DNA from: Micromonospora musae
Lineage (GTDB): Bacteria > Actinomycetota > Actinomycetes > Mycobacteriales > Micromonosporaceae
Length of the DNA stretch: 64,000 nt
Direction of reading: 5' to 3'
Assembly: GCF_003626635.1 (NCBI RefSeq)
Contig: NZ_RAZT01000010.1
Span: forward strand, 248,001 to 312,000
Position 1 is the first letter of the stretch; every line of letters begins with the position of its first letter. The notes below the pieces were generated by a model, which was not told where the DNA came from, did not search any database, and was given only the letters and a program-made list of their open reading frames with translations. Below are positions 11,237 to 20,543 of this stretch, piece after piece. Made by a program: the position numbers and the translations under genes.

Positions 11237-13597
11237 GTGAACCAGCACGACCTGGACGTCCTCGACGAGATTCAGCGGCGGGTGCTCTGGCTCGCCACCC
11301 GGATCGTGGACGCCGCCAACCACGACCGCGACGCCGGCGACGGCGTGAAGGTCGGCGGGCACCAGGCGTCGAGCGCCTCGCTGGTCACCGCGATGACCGC
11401 GCTCTGGTTCGCGCACCTGGACGCCGCGGACCGGGTGTCGGTGAAGCCGCACGCCTCGCCGGTCTACCACGCCATCCAGTACCTGCTGGGCAACCTCGAC
11501 CGCTCGTACCTGCCCCGGCTGCGGGCGCGCGGCGGTCTCCAGTCCTACCCGTCGCGCACCAAGGACCCGGACGGGGTCGACTTCTCCACCGGCTCGGTCG
11601 GCCTCGGCGCGGCGGCGCCGCTCTTCGCCGCCGCCACCCGCCGTTACGTGGACGCGCACTTCGGCCCCCGGCCCCGGTCCCGGTTCGTCGCGCTGATCGG
11701 TGACGCCGAACTGGACGAGGGGAACATCTGGGAGGCCGTCGCCGACCCGGCCACCACCGGGCTGGGCAACGTCATGTGGCTGGTCGACTTCAACCGCCAG
11801 TCACTCGACCGGGTGGTCCCCGGCGTGCGGATCAACCAGTGGCGGGGCCAGTTCGAGGCGGCCGGTTGGCACGTGGTGGAGGTCAAGTACGGTCGCCGGC
11901 TCGCCGCCGCGTACGAGCGCCCGGGCGGGGAGGCGCTGCGGAACTGGATCGACGCGATGCCCAACGAGCAGTACCAGTCGCTCTTCGGGCTCGCCGGGCC
12001 GGAGCTGCGCCTGCAGTTCCTCGACGGCGCCCCCGAGGCGGTCGCCACGTTCATCGCGGACGTTCCCGACGACGAGCTGGGTCCGCTCGTCACCGACCTC
12101 GGCGGGCACGATCTCACGGCGCTGCTCGACGCGTACGCCCAGTGCGACGCCGTCACGGACCGACCCAGCGTGGTCTTCGCGTACACGGTGAAGGGCTGGG
12201 GTCTGCCCATCGCCGGCAACCCGCGCAACCACTCGGCGCTGCTCACCCCGCAGCAGGTCGAGGCGCTGCGCGCCGCCCACGGCCTGACCGAGGAGACGGA
12301 GTGGGACCGGCTCGACCCGGCGTCGCCGGCCGGCATCCGGGCCGGGGAGCGCCGGGAGGCGCTGGCCCGACCGCCGCGCGAGCGTGCGCTGGGGGTCACC
12401 GTCCCGGAGACCACGAAGGTACGCGCCAACAAGCCGATCTCCACGCAGGAGGTGTTCGGCCGGGTCCTGGTGGACCTGGCCCGGGACCCGGAGCTGGGGC
12501 GGTACCTGGTGACCACCGCGCCCGACGTGGCCACCTCCACCAACCTCGCCGGTTTCATCAACAAGACCGGCGTCTTCGCGCCGACCGCCCAGCGCTCCTG
12601 GACCGAGGACCGGATGCTGCGCTGGACCGAGAGCCCCGCCGGCCAGCACATCGAGCTGGGCATCTCGGAGATGAACCTGTTCCTGCTGCTGGGGCAGCTC
12701 GGCCTGGCGTGGGACCTCTCCGGCCAGCCCCTGCTGCCGGTGGGCACGGTGTACGACCCGTTCGTGCTCCGTGGCCTGGACGCGTTCCTCTACGGGACGT
12801 ACTCGGGTTCCCGCTTCGTGGTCGCCGGCACCCCGTCCGGGATCACCCTCGCCCCCGAGGGGGGTGCGCACCAGTCGACCATCACCGCCTCGGTCGGGCT
12901 GGAGCTGCCGGGGGTGACCTTCATCGAGCCGGCGTACGCGGTCACCCTGGACTGGCTGCTCTGCGACGCCCTCGGTCAGGTGGCGGGTGGGGCGGCGCCG
13001 TCGGTGACGGCGGCACCGGCCGAGGACGGGGCGTACTACTTCCGCCTCAGCACCCGCCCCGTCGACCAGGCGCCGTTCGAGGCGGCGCGGGCCCGGCTCG
13101 GCGACGCGGTGCTGCGTCGGCAGGTGGTCGCCGGGGCGTACCGGCTGGTCGACGCCCACCAGGCGTACCCGCACCTGGCGGACGCGCCGGTGGTGCAGCT
13201 GGCCGCGTCGGGCGCGGTGCTGCCCGAGGTGCTGACCGCCGCCGCCGAGCTGGCCGACGAGGGCATCGCCGCGCACGTCGTGGACATCACCTCGCTGGAC
13301 CGGATCTACCGGGCCTGGCAGCGCACCCTGCGGCAGGGCGTGCGGACGGCGACCGTACCGAGCGTGCCCGGCGCGCTCCGCTCGGCCTTCGACGACCGCG
13401 CGCCGGTGGTGACCGTGCACGACGCGGCCTCGCACGCGATGGCCTGGCTCGGCTCGGCCCTGGGGGTGCCGACGGTGCCGCTCGGGGTGGACGAGTTCGG
13501 CCAGTCCGGCAGCGTCGCCGAGCTGTACGAGCTGCACGACCTGCTTCCCGGCAGCATCGTCAACGCCGCGCTGGCCGCGCTCTCCCTCCGCCGCTGA
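11237..13597 (+). CDS. Transketolase/pyruvate dehydrogenase E1 (AceE)-like thiamine diphosphate enzyme
   Basis: This 786-residue protein is related to homodimeric E1 (AceE) and transketolase. The thiamine diphosphate motif is present as GDAELDEGNIWEA followed by VDFNRQSLDRVVPG. FSTGSVGLGAAAPLFAAATRRYVD and ESMNLF-like ISEMNLFLLL mark the Pyr domain, and there is a C-terminal transketolase-like domain. Family members in actinomycetes are labelled transketolase or pyruvate dehydrogenase without proof. No E2 or E3 gene is adjacent, so the reaction is open. The GTG at 11237 is preferred over upstream starts because GGAG lies five bases before it and the upstream part reads the intergenic palindrome. 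Confidence 0.85.
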   Translation: MNQHDLDVLDEIQRRVLWLATRIVDAANHDRDAGDGVKVGGHQASSASLVTAMTALWFAHLDAADRVSVKPHASPVYHAIQYLLGNLDRSYLPRLRARGGLQSYPSRTKDPDGVDFSTGSVGLGAAAPLFAAATRRYVDAHFGPRPRSRFVALIGDAELDEGNIWEAVADPATTGLGNVMWLVDFNRQSLDRVVPGVRINQWRGQFEAAGWHVVEVKYGRRLAAAYERPGGEALRNWIDAMPNEQYQSLFGLAGPELRLQFLDGAPEAVATFIADVPDDELGPLVTDLGGHDLTALLDAYAQCDAVTDRPSVVFAYTVKGWGLPIAGNPRNHSALLTPQQVEALRAAHGLTEETEWDRLDPASPAGIRAGERREALARPPRERALGVTVPETTKVRANKPISTQEVFGRVLVDLARDPELGRYLVTTAPDVATSTNLAGFINKTGVFAPTAQRSWTEDRMLRWTESPAGQHIELGISEMNLFLLLGQLGLAWDLSGQPLLPVGTVYDPFVLRGLDAFLYGTYSGSRFVVAGTPSGITLAPEGGAHQSTITASVGLELPGVTFIEPAYAVTLDWLLCDALGQVAGGAAPSVTAAPAEDGAYYFRLSTRPVDQAPFEAARARLGDAVLRRQVVAGAYRLVDAHQAYPHLADAPVVQLAASGAVLPEVLTAAAELADEGIAAHVVDITSLDRIYRAWQRTLRQGVRTATVPSVPGALRSAFDDRAPVVTVHDAASHAMAWLGSALGVPTVPLGVDEFGQSGSVAELYELHDLLPGSIVNAALAALSLRR

Positions 13598-13612
13598 CCC
13601 GCCGCCGCCCGC

Positions 13613-13650
13613 GACCCCGCCCGTCACCGCCGGCAGCGGCCGGGCGGGTC
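13613..13650. terminator. Hairpin between convergent genes
   Basis: GACCCCGCCCG and CGGGCGGGTC pair with one bulge around an 17-nt loop. It lies between the rightward transketolase-like gene and the leftward metallophosphoesterase gene and may end transcription of both. No T tract is present. Confidence 0.45.
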
Positions 13651-13687
13651 CGGGTCGGCGCGACTGAAAGTCACCACCGGACGGGGC

Positions 13688-15253
13688 TCAGCGGGTGGGC
13701 GTCGGGCTGACCGGAACCTGCTCGCCCGCCTTGGGGTCCTGGATCACATGACGTTCCAGGTTCACCTGGGCCTCGCCGGTGCCGCCGACGGTGATGTCGT
13801 CGTGCGCCTGCAGCAGCTTGTCCCGGTCGAAGTAGAGCACGCTCATCGACAGCGGAGTGGGCTTCTCACCCTCCAACCCGCGCAGCCCGGCGCCGCCGGT
13901 GGAGCCCTCCACCAGCAGCTGCGTCGCCATCCGCCCCGGCTGCTCAGGCAGCTTCGAGACCTGCCGGGCGTGGGTGTGCCCGGCCAGCACCAGCGGACAG
14001 GTGCCGGAGAGCGGCCCGGCCGACGCCGGATCGTGGACCAGCGCGATGTTCACCGGGCGCGGCGACCTGCCGATCGTCTGGGCGAGCTGCTCGCCGGCCC
14101 CGATGACCTGATCGGCCACCTGCTGGGTCAGCCCACTGCCCGCCGGCGAGGTGTTCTTGTCCGGGGTGAACCGCGGGTCGCCGATGCCGGCGATGGTCAG
14201 CCCGGCGACCGTGGTGATCGAGTTGTTCAGCACGATCGCGTTCGGCTGCCGGGCGACGGCTGCGGCGGTCCGGGCCGAGTCGTGATTGCCCCGGATGTAG
14301 ACGTAGGGCTTGCGCAGCACCCCGATCGAGCCCACGAAGGACGCCTCGGGCTCACTGCCCCAGTCGGTGATGTCCCCGGTGTCGATCACCACGTCGATGT
14401 CGAACTGCTCCACCACCGTCCTGATCAGCTGCCATCCGGTCGGATTGAGGTGCATGTCGGAGACGTGCAGCACCCGGGTGGACTCGGGTGCCGGCTCGAA
14501 GACCGGCAGTGCCGACACGGTCGTGTAGAGCTGGCTGACGTTGCCCACCAGGCGCTGGAGCTGCTCGGCGTACCGGCTGTAGTCGTTGGCTATCCGCCGC
14601 GCGTCACCGACGATCGCCGGCGCGTTGACCAGCAGCCCCTCGTACCGTGGCTCCTCGATCGCCTGCGGACGCAGCGTCGCCGCGGCCGCGCCCAGGGTGC
14701 TGAGGGTGACGCCCAACGCGAGCGCGCCGGCCACCGCGGTGCGGCGCACGTTCCGGAAGACCAACGCGGCCAGCAGTAGGGTCGCCAGCACCGCGGAGGC
14801 GACGGTACGCAGACCGAGCCGCATCACCCCGGAGCGGACGTCCTCCACCGCCGAGATGCTGGCCCGCTGGATGCTCGCCGGGTCGTCGATCAACGCCTCG
14901 GTACGTCCCTGGTCGAGCGCGCCGAGCCGGACGGTCAGGTGGGTCGGCCCGTCGTGGCTGTCCAGCAGCAGGGCGCCGAGCGGTGGAATGTCGACGGTGG
15001 TCCCGCCGGAGGTGTCCGGCGTCAGGGTGAGGGTCGCCTGGAACGGGCCGATGTCCGTGTCGACCCGGCCGCCGGCGAGCACGCCGAGCGTGACCCCGGC
15101 GAGGGTGACCAGCAGCACCGCCAGGGTCACCCCGGCCATCCGCAGCGGAGTGCGCCGACCGGTCCGGTCGGTGCCGCGCCGCAGCGGCCAACGCCGGCGG
15201 GCCGCCGGGGCCTTCCCGTCGGTGGCCTGCGGCTCGTGCTGTTCGCCGTCCAT
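13688..15253 (-). CDS. Membrane-anchored metallophosphoesterase
   Basis: The 521-residue protein has a basic N-terminus, a membrane segment (MAGVTLAVLLVTLAGVTLGV), a periplasm-like stretch, a second group of hydrophobic segments near residues 155-195, and a C-terminal calcineurin-like phosphoesterase domain. All five metal motifs are visible: VSDMHLN, DTGDITDWG, IRGNHDS, LVHDP and LAGHTHARQ. The substrate is unknown. It starts 23 bp after the sugar dehydrogenase gene on the same strand, so the two probably form an operon. Confidence 0.88.
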   Translation of the reverse strand: MDGEQHEPQATDGKAPAARRRWPLRRGTDRTGRRTPLRMAGVTLAVLLVTLAGVTLGVLAGGRVDTDIGPFQATLTLTPDTSGGTTVDIPPLGALLLDSHDGPTHLTVRLGALDQGRTEALIDDPASIQRASISAVEDVRSGVMRLGLRTVASAVLATLLLAALVFRNVRRTAVAGALALGVTLSTLGAAAATLRPQAIEEPRYEGLLVNAPAIVGDARRIANDYSRYAEQLQRLVGNVSQLYTTVSALPVFEPAPESTRVLHVSDMHLNPTGWQLIRTVVEQFDIDVVIDTGDITDWGSEPEASFVGSIGVLRKPYVYIRGNHDSARTAAAVARQPNAIVLNNSITTVAGLTIAGIGDPRFTPDKNTSPAGSGLTQQVADQVIGAGEQLAQTIGRSPRPVNIALVHDPASAGPLSGTCPLVLAGHTHARQVSKLPEQPGRMATQLLVEGSTGGAGLRGLEGEKPTPLSMSVLYFDRDKLLQAHDDITVGGTGEAQVNLERHVIQDPKAGEQVPVSPTPTR

Positions 15254-15276
15254 GTTGGAAATGTCGACCCTCCGGG

Positions 15277-16452
15277 TCAGCTCCGCCCGGCTCCGCCGTC
15301 GGCGAAGACCAGCCGCAGCAGGCGATCGTCCTCCGGCACCGGGTCGCCCCGCCCGTCATGGTTGGAGGTGGAGACCCAGACCGACCCGTCGGGCGCGGCG
15401 GCCACGGCCCGAAGGCGCCCGTAACGGTTGCCGAGCAGCTCCTGCGGCTGGCCGAGCGTGGTGCCCGTGTCGGTCAGCTCGACCACCCAGAGCCGCTTGC
15501 CGCGCAGGCAGGCGGTGACCAGGAGTCGGTCCACCGCGGCCAGCCCCGAGCAGGAGGCGTCGGAGGTCGGCCACTGGGTGATCGGGTTGACGTAGCGCTT
15601 GTCGTCGCCGCGCCCCTCGACCACCGGCCAACCGTAGTTCTTCCCCGCGACGATCTGGTTGATCTCGTCCCAGGTGTTCTGGCCGAACTCCACCGCGTAC
15701 ATCCGCTTGGCGGCGTCCCAGGCGAAGCCCTGCACGTTGCGGTGCCCCAACGACCACACCGGCGAGTTGGGGAAGGGGTTGCCCGCCGCCGGTCTGCCCT
15801 CCCGGGTGATCCGCAGGATCTTGCCGCCGAGGCTCTTCACGTCCTGCGCGTTCGGGCGTTCCCCGGCGTCGCCGGTGCTCGCGTAGAGCTGGCCGTCCGG
15901 CCCGAACCCGAGCCCGCCCCCGTTGTGGACGGAGGCCTTCGGGATGCCGGTCACGATGGGCGTCGGCTCGCCGCCGAGCTGGAGCCGGGCGATCCGGTTG
16001 TCCTGCTCCGTCGTGTAGTAGACGAAGAGCGTCCGGTCCCGTTGGTAGTCCGGGGAGACGGCGATGCCCAGCAGCCCGCCCTCGCCGGCCGCGGCCACGC
16101 CGGGGACGGTCTGCGCGACCGTCACCCGCAGCCCGTCCGGCCCGGACTCCGGGCCGACCTTCAGGATCCGGCCGCTGTCCCGTTCGGTGACCAGGGCGCC
16201 GCCGTCGGGCAGGAACCCGATCGCCCACGGCACCCGCAGGCCCTTGGCCAGCACCGTGGCGACCGCCTGCCGGCCGGCCCCGCCCGGGCTGGTCGAGGTG
16301 GAGGGGGTGGGGAAGTTCGGCGGTTCGCCCGCCGGGTCGGGGTCCGGCTCGCCGAAACTGCATCCGGTGGCCGCCAGCAGCAGAGCCGCGCAACACGCCG
16401 CGAGTGCCCCACGGGCGCGGCGGACGCGGGGGGACGGGGGACGGGCGCTCAC
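15277..16452 (-). CDS. PQQ-dependent sugar dehydrogenase-like lipoprotein
   Basis: The 391-residue protein belongs to the glucose/sorbosone dehydrogenase beta-propeller family. The N-terminus is a lipoprotein signal peptide: a twin-arginine-like basic start (RVRRARG), a hydrophobic core and the lipobox LLAATGC with Cys31. Family features are [55 protein letters not shown] and [11 protein letters not shown]. Whether it binds PQQ or oxidises a sugar is not shown. It is the first gene of a two-gene leftward unit with the metallophosphoesterase. Confidence 0.88.
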   Translation of the reverse strand: MSARPPSPRVRRARGALAACCAALLLAATGCSFGEPDPDPAGEPPNFPTPSTSTSPGGAGRQAVATVLAKGLRVPWAIGFLPDGGALVTERDSGRILKVGPESGPDGLRVTVAQTVPGVAAAGEGGLLGIAVSPDYQRDRTLFVYYTTEQDNRIARLQLGGEPTPIVTGIPKASVHNGGGLGFGPDGQLYASTGDAGERPNAQDVKSLGGKILRITREGRPAAGNPFPNSPVWSLGHRNVQGFAWDAAKRMYAVEFGQNTWDEINQIVAGKNYGWPVVEGRGDDKRYVNPITQWPTSDASCSGLAAVDRLLVTACLRGKRLWVVELTDTGTTLGQPQELLGNRYGRLRAVAAAPDGSVWVSTSNHDGRGDPVPEDDRLLRLVFADGGAGRS

Positions 16453-16585
16453 CCGGCCCAGGGTATCCCGCCAGGCGGCTGCGGGCGCGCTGTGTGGCGC
16501 TTCGCCGTGGACGGTCGCACGAACGCGCCGGGTGGTGGAGGCGCCGGGTGCGGGTGCCGGCGGCGGACGTGGTCACCGGCGAGGC

Positions 16586-16591
16586 TATCGT
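16586..16591 (+). promoter_or_regulatory. Candidate -10 for a leaderless hydroxyacid dehydrogenase mRNA
   Basis: TATCGT ends eight bases before the GTG at 16600. That spacing puts the transcription start at or next to the start codon, and only a weak ribosome site is present. A leaderless transcript is therefore likely. Confidence 0.35.
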
Positions 16592-16599
16592 CGGCGGGC

Positions 16600-17526
16600 G
16601 TGAAGGTATGGATTCCGCACGAGGCCGGGCTGTCGCTCCTCGGCGAGCTGCCCCCGGAGATCACCGTCGAGGTCGCCGAGCAACCGGAGAAGCTTCCGTC
16701 CGAGCCGGCCGGCGTCCGGTTCTGGGTGCCGCCCTTCCTCTCCGGCGGGGACGCCGCGGCGTTCCTGAACGAGCTGCCCGACCTCGAGGTGGTGCAGCTG
16801 CTCTCCGCCGGCGCGGACGCCTGGGTGGACCGGACGCCCGAGGGTGTGACGCTCTGCGACGCCCGTGGGGTGCACGACCCGTCGACGGCCGAGTGGGTGG
16901 TCACCGCGATCCTCACCCAGCTGCGGTCGTTCCCCGCGTTCGTCCGGGCGCAGGCCCGCCGGGAGTGGGCGTACGGCGAGGTGACCCCGACCGATGAGCT
17001 GACCGGCAAGCGGGTGCTCATCGTCGGCGCCGGTTCGATCGGCACGGCGGTACGCGACCGGCTCGCCCCGTTCGGGGTCAGCTTCACGCTGGTGGCCCGC
17101 ACGGCCCGGCCCGAGCAGGGCGTGCACTCGGTCGACGAGCTGCCGCAGCTGCTGCCCGAGGCCGACGTGGTGGTGGTCCTGGTGCCGCTCACCGAGCGGA
17201 CCCGGGGGCTGATCGACGCGAAGTTCCTGGCTTCGATGCGGGACGGCGCGCTGCTGGTCAACGCCGCGCGGGGGCCGGTGGCCCGGACCGACGATCTGAC
17301 CGCCGAACTCGCCACCGGGCGGCTCCACGCCGCGTTGGACGTCACCGATCCGGAGCCGCTGCCCGCCGATCATCCGCTGTGGGAGATGCCCAACGTGCTG
17401 ATCACCCCGCACGTCGCCGGGTCGGTGCGGGGCCTGCTGCCCCGGGCGTACCGGCTCGTCGGGGATCAGGTGCGGCGGTTCGCGGCCGGCCAGCCGCTGA
17501 TCAACACGGTGGTCGACGGGTACTGA
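16600..17526 (+). CDS. D-isomer-specific 2-hydroxyacid dehydrogenase
   Basis: This NAD(P)-dependent oxidoreductase of 308 residues shows the Rossmann motif VGAGSIGTAVRD, the substrate Arg in NAARGPVARTDDL, the catalytic Glu in VTDPEPLPADHPLW and the catalytic His in VLITPHVAGS. It most resembles the group acting on glyoxylate, hydroxypyruvate or phosphoglycerate-like acids, but the substrate is not set by sequence. The GTG at 16600 is chosen because the protein then begins with the family start (VKVWIPHEA); the longer upstream frame is noncoding. It is convergent with the PH-like gene. Confidence 0.88.
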   Translation: MKVWIPHEAGLSLLGELPPEITVEVAEQPEKLPSEPAGVRFWVPPFLSGGDAAAFLNELPDLEVVQLLSAGADAWVDRTPEGVTLCDARGVHDPSTAEWVVTAILTQLRSFPAFVRAQARREWAYGEVTPTDELTGKRVLIVGAGSIGTAVRDRLAPFGVSFTLVARTARPEQGVHSVDELPQLLPEADVVVVLVPLTERTRGLIDAKFLASMRDGALLVNAARGPVARTDDLTAELATGRLHAALDVTDPEPLPADHPLWEMPNVLITPHVAGSVRGLLPRAYRLVGDQVRRFAAGQPLINTVVDGY

Positions 17527-17563
17527 GCCGGCCGCCGAGGTCGTACCGCCGTCGCGTGGTGAC

Positions 17564-17941
17564 TCAGCCGGCCGCGTCGGGAAGGGTCTGGCCGGTGGCC
17601 GAGACCAACCGGGGCAGGTCGGCGCCGCGTACCGCGGGCAGGACGATCTGCTGGCCGTCGTCGAGTCGGGCCACCGCCCGCCCGCGCGGGTCGGTGGCCA
17701 GCTCGACCACCTTGTCCCAGGCGATCCGACGCTGACCGGCCAGCGCGCGCACGCTCAGCCCCCGAGCGTCCGCGTCGGTGCCCGCCCGCCACGCCCAGAC
17801 GCCGACGGCGAGCGGGATGAGCAGCACCGGCAGCAGGTACGCCCGGACGTCGGCCAGCGGCAGGGCGCCGAAGAAGGCGATGATCGCCGCGGCCAGGAGT
17901 GCCTGGTTGTGCCGGAAGCGGACGGTGGCGGGCTTGGTCAC
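17564..17941 (-). CDS. Small PH-domain-like membrane protein
   Basis: This 125-residue protein has two hydrophobic segments (LLAAAIIAFFGALPL and VRAYLLPVLLIPLAVGVWAW). A soluble part follows (DARGLSVRALAGQRRIAWDKVVELATDPRGRAVARL) that matches the bacterial PH-like domain fused to membrane helices seen widely in actinobacteria. The function is unknown. The start is taken as the GTG at 17941, where the conserved part begins, although GGAGG sits directly against it; a longer frame reaches 18124. Confidence 0.75.
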   Translation of the reverse strand: MTKPATVRFRHNQALLAAAIIAFFGALPLADVRAYLLPVLLIPLAVGVWAWRAGTDADARGLSVRALAGQRRIAWDKVVELATDPRGRAVARLDDGQQIVLPAVRGADLPRLVSATGQTLPDAAG

Positions 17942-18012
17942 CCTCCGATGATCCCACCTCCGCCGGCAGGTTCGCGCGTCGGGCGGCATCTCGGCGGCCG
18001 ACGCACGCAAAT

Positions 18013-18028
18013 AGTGACATGAGTCACT
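18013..18028. promoter_or_regulatory. 16-bp dyad between divergent genes; possible BldD-type operator
   Basis: AGTGAC-ATGA-GTCACT is a perfect dyad with 6-bp arms in the 149-bp gap between the PH-like gene and the degenerate GGDEF-EAL gene. The Streptomyces BldD sites are described as AGTGA then TCAC at variable spacing, and BldD controls cyclic di-GMP genes, so BldD is a reasonable candidate. This is inference only. Confidence 0.4.
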
Positions 18029-18090
18029 GATCTGGTCGGCGTTCCGCGCGTAACCGCTGCCCCAGGCGGCTCGTTTCCGAACAATGGGCA

Positions 18091-20484
18091 GTGGACTCGC
18101 CGTCCGATGCCCGCACCGCCGCACCGCCCCCGTGCCCCCTCACGAAGGCGACCGCCGTGCCCCTCGCCGCCCCGCTCCGCGCCCCTCTCCTCCGTCGAAC
18201 GGTGCCGGAGGGCGCCGTGCTCGCGGCGGTCGTGCTGCTCCTGTTCGCCGGCACCACCCGACTGCTCCCGGCCGCGGCGGTGGTCGCCCTCGCCGCCGGT
18301 GCGGGCGCCACGCTCGCCGGGGTGCGGCTCACCCGGCTCGCCGTCCGCCTCCCCGGTCGCGAGCCGCGTCCGCCGGCCGGAGCCGCCGTCGAGGCGCGCT
18401 CGACACCGAGCGCTACCGCCCACCGACGCCCCGCCGTCCTGCTGCTCGACGCCGCCGTGGTGGCGGCCGGGCTCACCGCGGCGGTGCTGCCGTTGCTGGG
18501 CCCGCAGCGGCGGGCGGCGACCGCCGCCGGCCTGGTCGTGGTCGCGGTGCTCGGTCTGCTCGGTCTGCGCGGCCTGCCCGGACGCTCGCGGCCACCGGCC
18601 CGGGTCCGGCTGCGCCGGCTCGCCGACGCGGGCGCCCCGGCGGCCGGGCTGGTCCTCGCCGGCTGGCTGCTGCTGTCCCCGGCGACCGGTTCGGCACCGG
18701 AGCGGCTCGCCGCGGCCGCCCTGCTCGGCGTACTCGGCGTCGCCGGACTCACCGCGCTGACCGGAGCGCATCGCCGTCCGGGCGCGGCGACCTGCCGGGG
18801 CGGGCTGCACCTCACCCTGCTCGGGCTGGTGCTGCTCGCCGTCTTCGACCCGGCGGCGCAGTGGCCGCTGCTGCTTGCCGTACCGCCGCTGCTGGTGGGG
18901 ATGCTGCTCTTAGCCGCCGGCGCGGCCCGGGCGGTCGCCGCCGAGCCCGCGGCCCTCCACCCGGCCCCGGGCTGGCTCCGGGCGGTGGTGCCGGCGGTGG
19001 CGCTGCTGCCGGCCGTGGGTGGGCAGCTCGACGCCGGTCTGCCGACGGACCGGACCGCCGTGCTGCTCGCCCTGGCGGCCGTCCCGCCCCTCGTGCTCCG
19101 CGAGCTGCTCCGCGCCGGGGAGGCGCGCCCGGAACGTCAGCGCGGTGAACCGACCGGGGTCGCCGCCCCGGCCGGCGAGTCGCCGTCGCCGGCCACCGCG
19201 GCCGCTCCGGCGAGCCTCGTGGCCGCCCCGCTGCCGCAGCCGCTCGACGGGCTCGCCGACGGGCCCGCGCTGCTGCGGGCCCTCACCGTGCTCGGCGGGA
19301 ACCCGATGCCCGTCGGGGCGCTGCTCGTGGTGGAGCTGCACCTGCCGGACGGCGCCGGGCTACCGGCGCGGCGGGCCGGTGTGCTCGCCGAGGCGGTGCG
19401 GCGCGCCCGCGCGGTGGTCGACCGGCGGGACCTGCTGGCGCAGGTGGGTGATGCCGGGTTCGCGGTGGTCACCGAGGCGGGACCGATGCGGGCGTACGCG
19501 CTGGGCGAGCGCCTGCTCGCCGCGCTCACCCAGCCCTACCAGCTCGGCGGAGCGGCGCTCCAGGTGCCGGCGAGCATCGGCCTCGCCGAGGTCGCCACCG
19601 GTTCGCCGCAGGACGTGCTGCGGCAGGCCGACCTGGCCCGGCGGCGGGCCGTCCAGCTCGGCCGGGACCGGGTCGAGTGGTACGACGCGTTCCTGGAGGA
19701 GCAGCTGGTCCGCCGGCTCGACCTGGAGCGGGAGCTGCCGGGTGCGGTCGCCCGGGGCGAGCTGGACCTGGTCTACCAGCCGGTGCTGCGGCTGGACGAC
19801 CGGCAGCCGGTCGGTACCGAGGCGTTCCTGCGCTGGCGTAGCCCGGTGCTCGGCACGGTGCTCCCCGACGAGCTGTTCCCCGTCGCCCGGGACCTCGACA
19901 TCGTGGGGGAGCTGGAGTGGTGGGTGCTGGACCGGGCGTGCCGGCAGCTCGCCGAGTGGTCCGCGAACAGCCGCCAGCTCTGGATGTCGATAAACGTGAC
20001 CACGAGCGAGCTGACCACTCCGGACTACGTGCAGCGCACGGCGGCGGTGCTGGCCGCGTACGGCGTGCCGCCCGAGCAGCTGGTCGTCGAGGTGGCCGAG
20101 CCGCGGATCGTGGGCGAACTGTCGACTGTGGTCGCCCGGCTGGCGGGGCTGCGGTCGCTCGGCGTGCGTACCGCCCTGGACCAATTCCGCCCCGAGCACG
20201 CCTCGCTGGCCCAGCTGCGGCGGCTGCCGATCGACCTGTTGAAGGTCGGTGCCGGCCTGGTCGATCCGGCGCCGGACGCGCAGCGGCCCCTCATCGACGT
20301 GGTGGTGAACGTCGGTGACCGGCTCGGGGTCGAGATCGTGGCGGAGGAGCTGGAGTCGTCCGCCCAGGTGCAGGGCGCGCGGCGGGCCGGCTGCCGGTAC
20401 GGGCAGGGCTTCGCGCTCGCCCGACCGGCGACGGCGGAGCGGGTCGAGGCGTACCTCGAGGAGTTCCCCTCCGCGTCTCGGTGA
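18091..20484 (+). CDS. Membrane protein with degenerate GGDEF and EAL domains
   Basis: The 797-residue protein has about ten membrane segments in its first 330 residues, then a GGDEF fold and an EAL fold. Both signature motifs are broken. The GGDEF position reads GDAGF (453-457). The EAL position reads EAF (577-579), and DDFGTG is replaced by LDQFRPEHASL, so one metal-binding Asp is lost. The VEVAE and VAEEL segments remain. Catalysis is unlikely; a role as cyclic di-GMP receptor or scaffold is inferred. The start is a GTG at 18091. It overlaps no neighbour, and the GH2 gene follows after about 60 bp. Confidence 0.85.
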   Translation: MDSPSDARTAAPPPCPLTKATAVPLAAPLRAPLLRRTVPEGAVLAAVVLLLFAGTTRLLPAAAVVALAAGAGATLAGVRLTRLAVRLPGREPRPPAGAAVEARSTPSATAHRRPAVLLLDAAVVAAGLTAAVLPLLGPQRRAATAAGLVVVAVLGLLGLRGLPGRSRPPARVRLRRLADAGAPAAGLVLAGWLLLSPATGSAPERLAAAALLGVLGVAGLTALTGAHRRPGAATCRGGLHLTLLGLVLLAVFDPAAQWPLLLAVPPLLVGMLLLAAGAARAVAAEPAALHPAPGWLRAVVPAVALLPAVGGQLDAGLPTDRTAVLLALAAVPPLVLRELLRAGEARPERQRGEPTGVAAPAGESPSPATAAAPASLVAAPLPQPLDGLADGPALLRALTVLGGNPMPVGALLVVELHLPDGAGLPARRAGVLAEAVRRARAVVDRRDLLAQVGDAGFAVVTEAGPMRAYALGERLLAALTQPYQLGGAALQVPASIGLAEVATGSPQDVLRQADLARRRAVQLGRDRVEWYDAFLEEQLVRRLDLERELPGAVARGELDLVYQPVLRLDDRQPVGTEAFLRWRSPVLGTVLPDELFPVARDLDIVGELEWWVLDRACRQLAEWSANSRQLWMSINVTTSELTTPDYVQRTAAVLAAYGVPPEQLVVEVAEPRIVGELSTVVARLAGLRSLGVRTALDQFRPEHASLAQLRRLPIDLLKVGAGLVDPAPDAQRPLIDVVVNVGDRLGVEIVAEELESSAQVQGARRAGCRYGQGFALARPATAERVEAYLEEFPSASR

Positions 20485-20543
20485 CGGGTAGGCCCCGCCG
20501 TACCCTGGACCGTCCGGAGATCAGGGGAAGGCGCGGTGAGATC

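Noticed and set aside
15358-16599. N-terminal extension of the hydroxyacid dehydrogenase frame
   Set aside because: The upstream 400 codons are antisense to the lipoprotein dehydrogenase gene; the conserved protein starts at GTG 16600.
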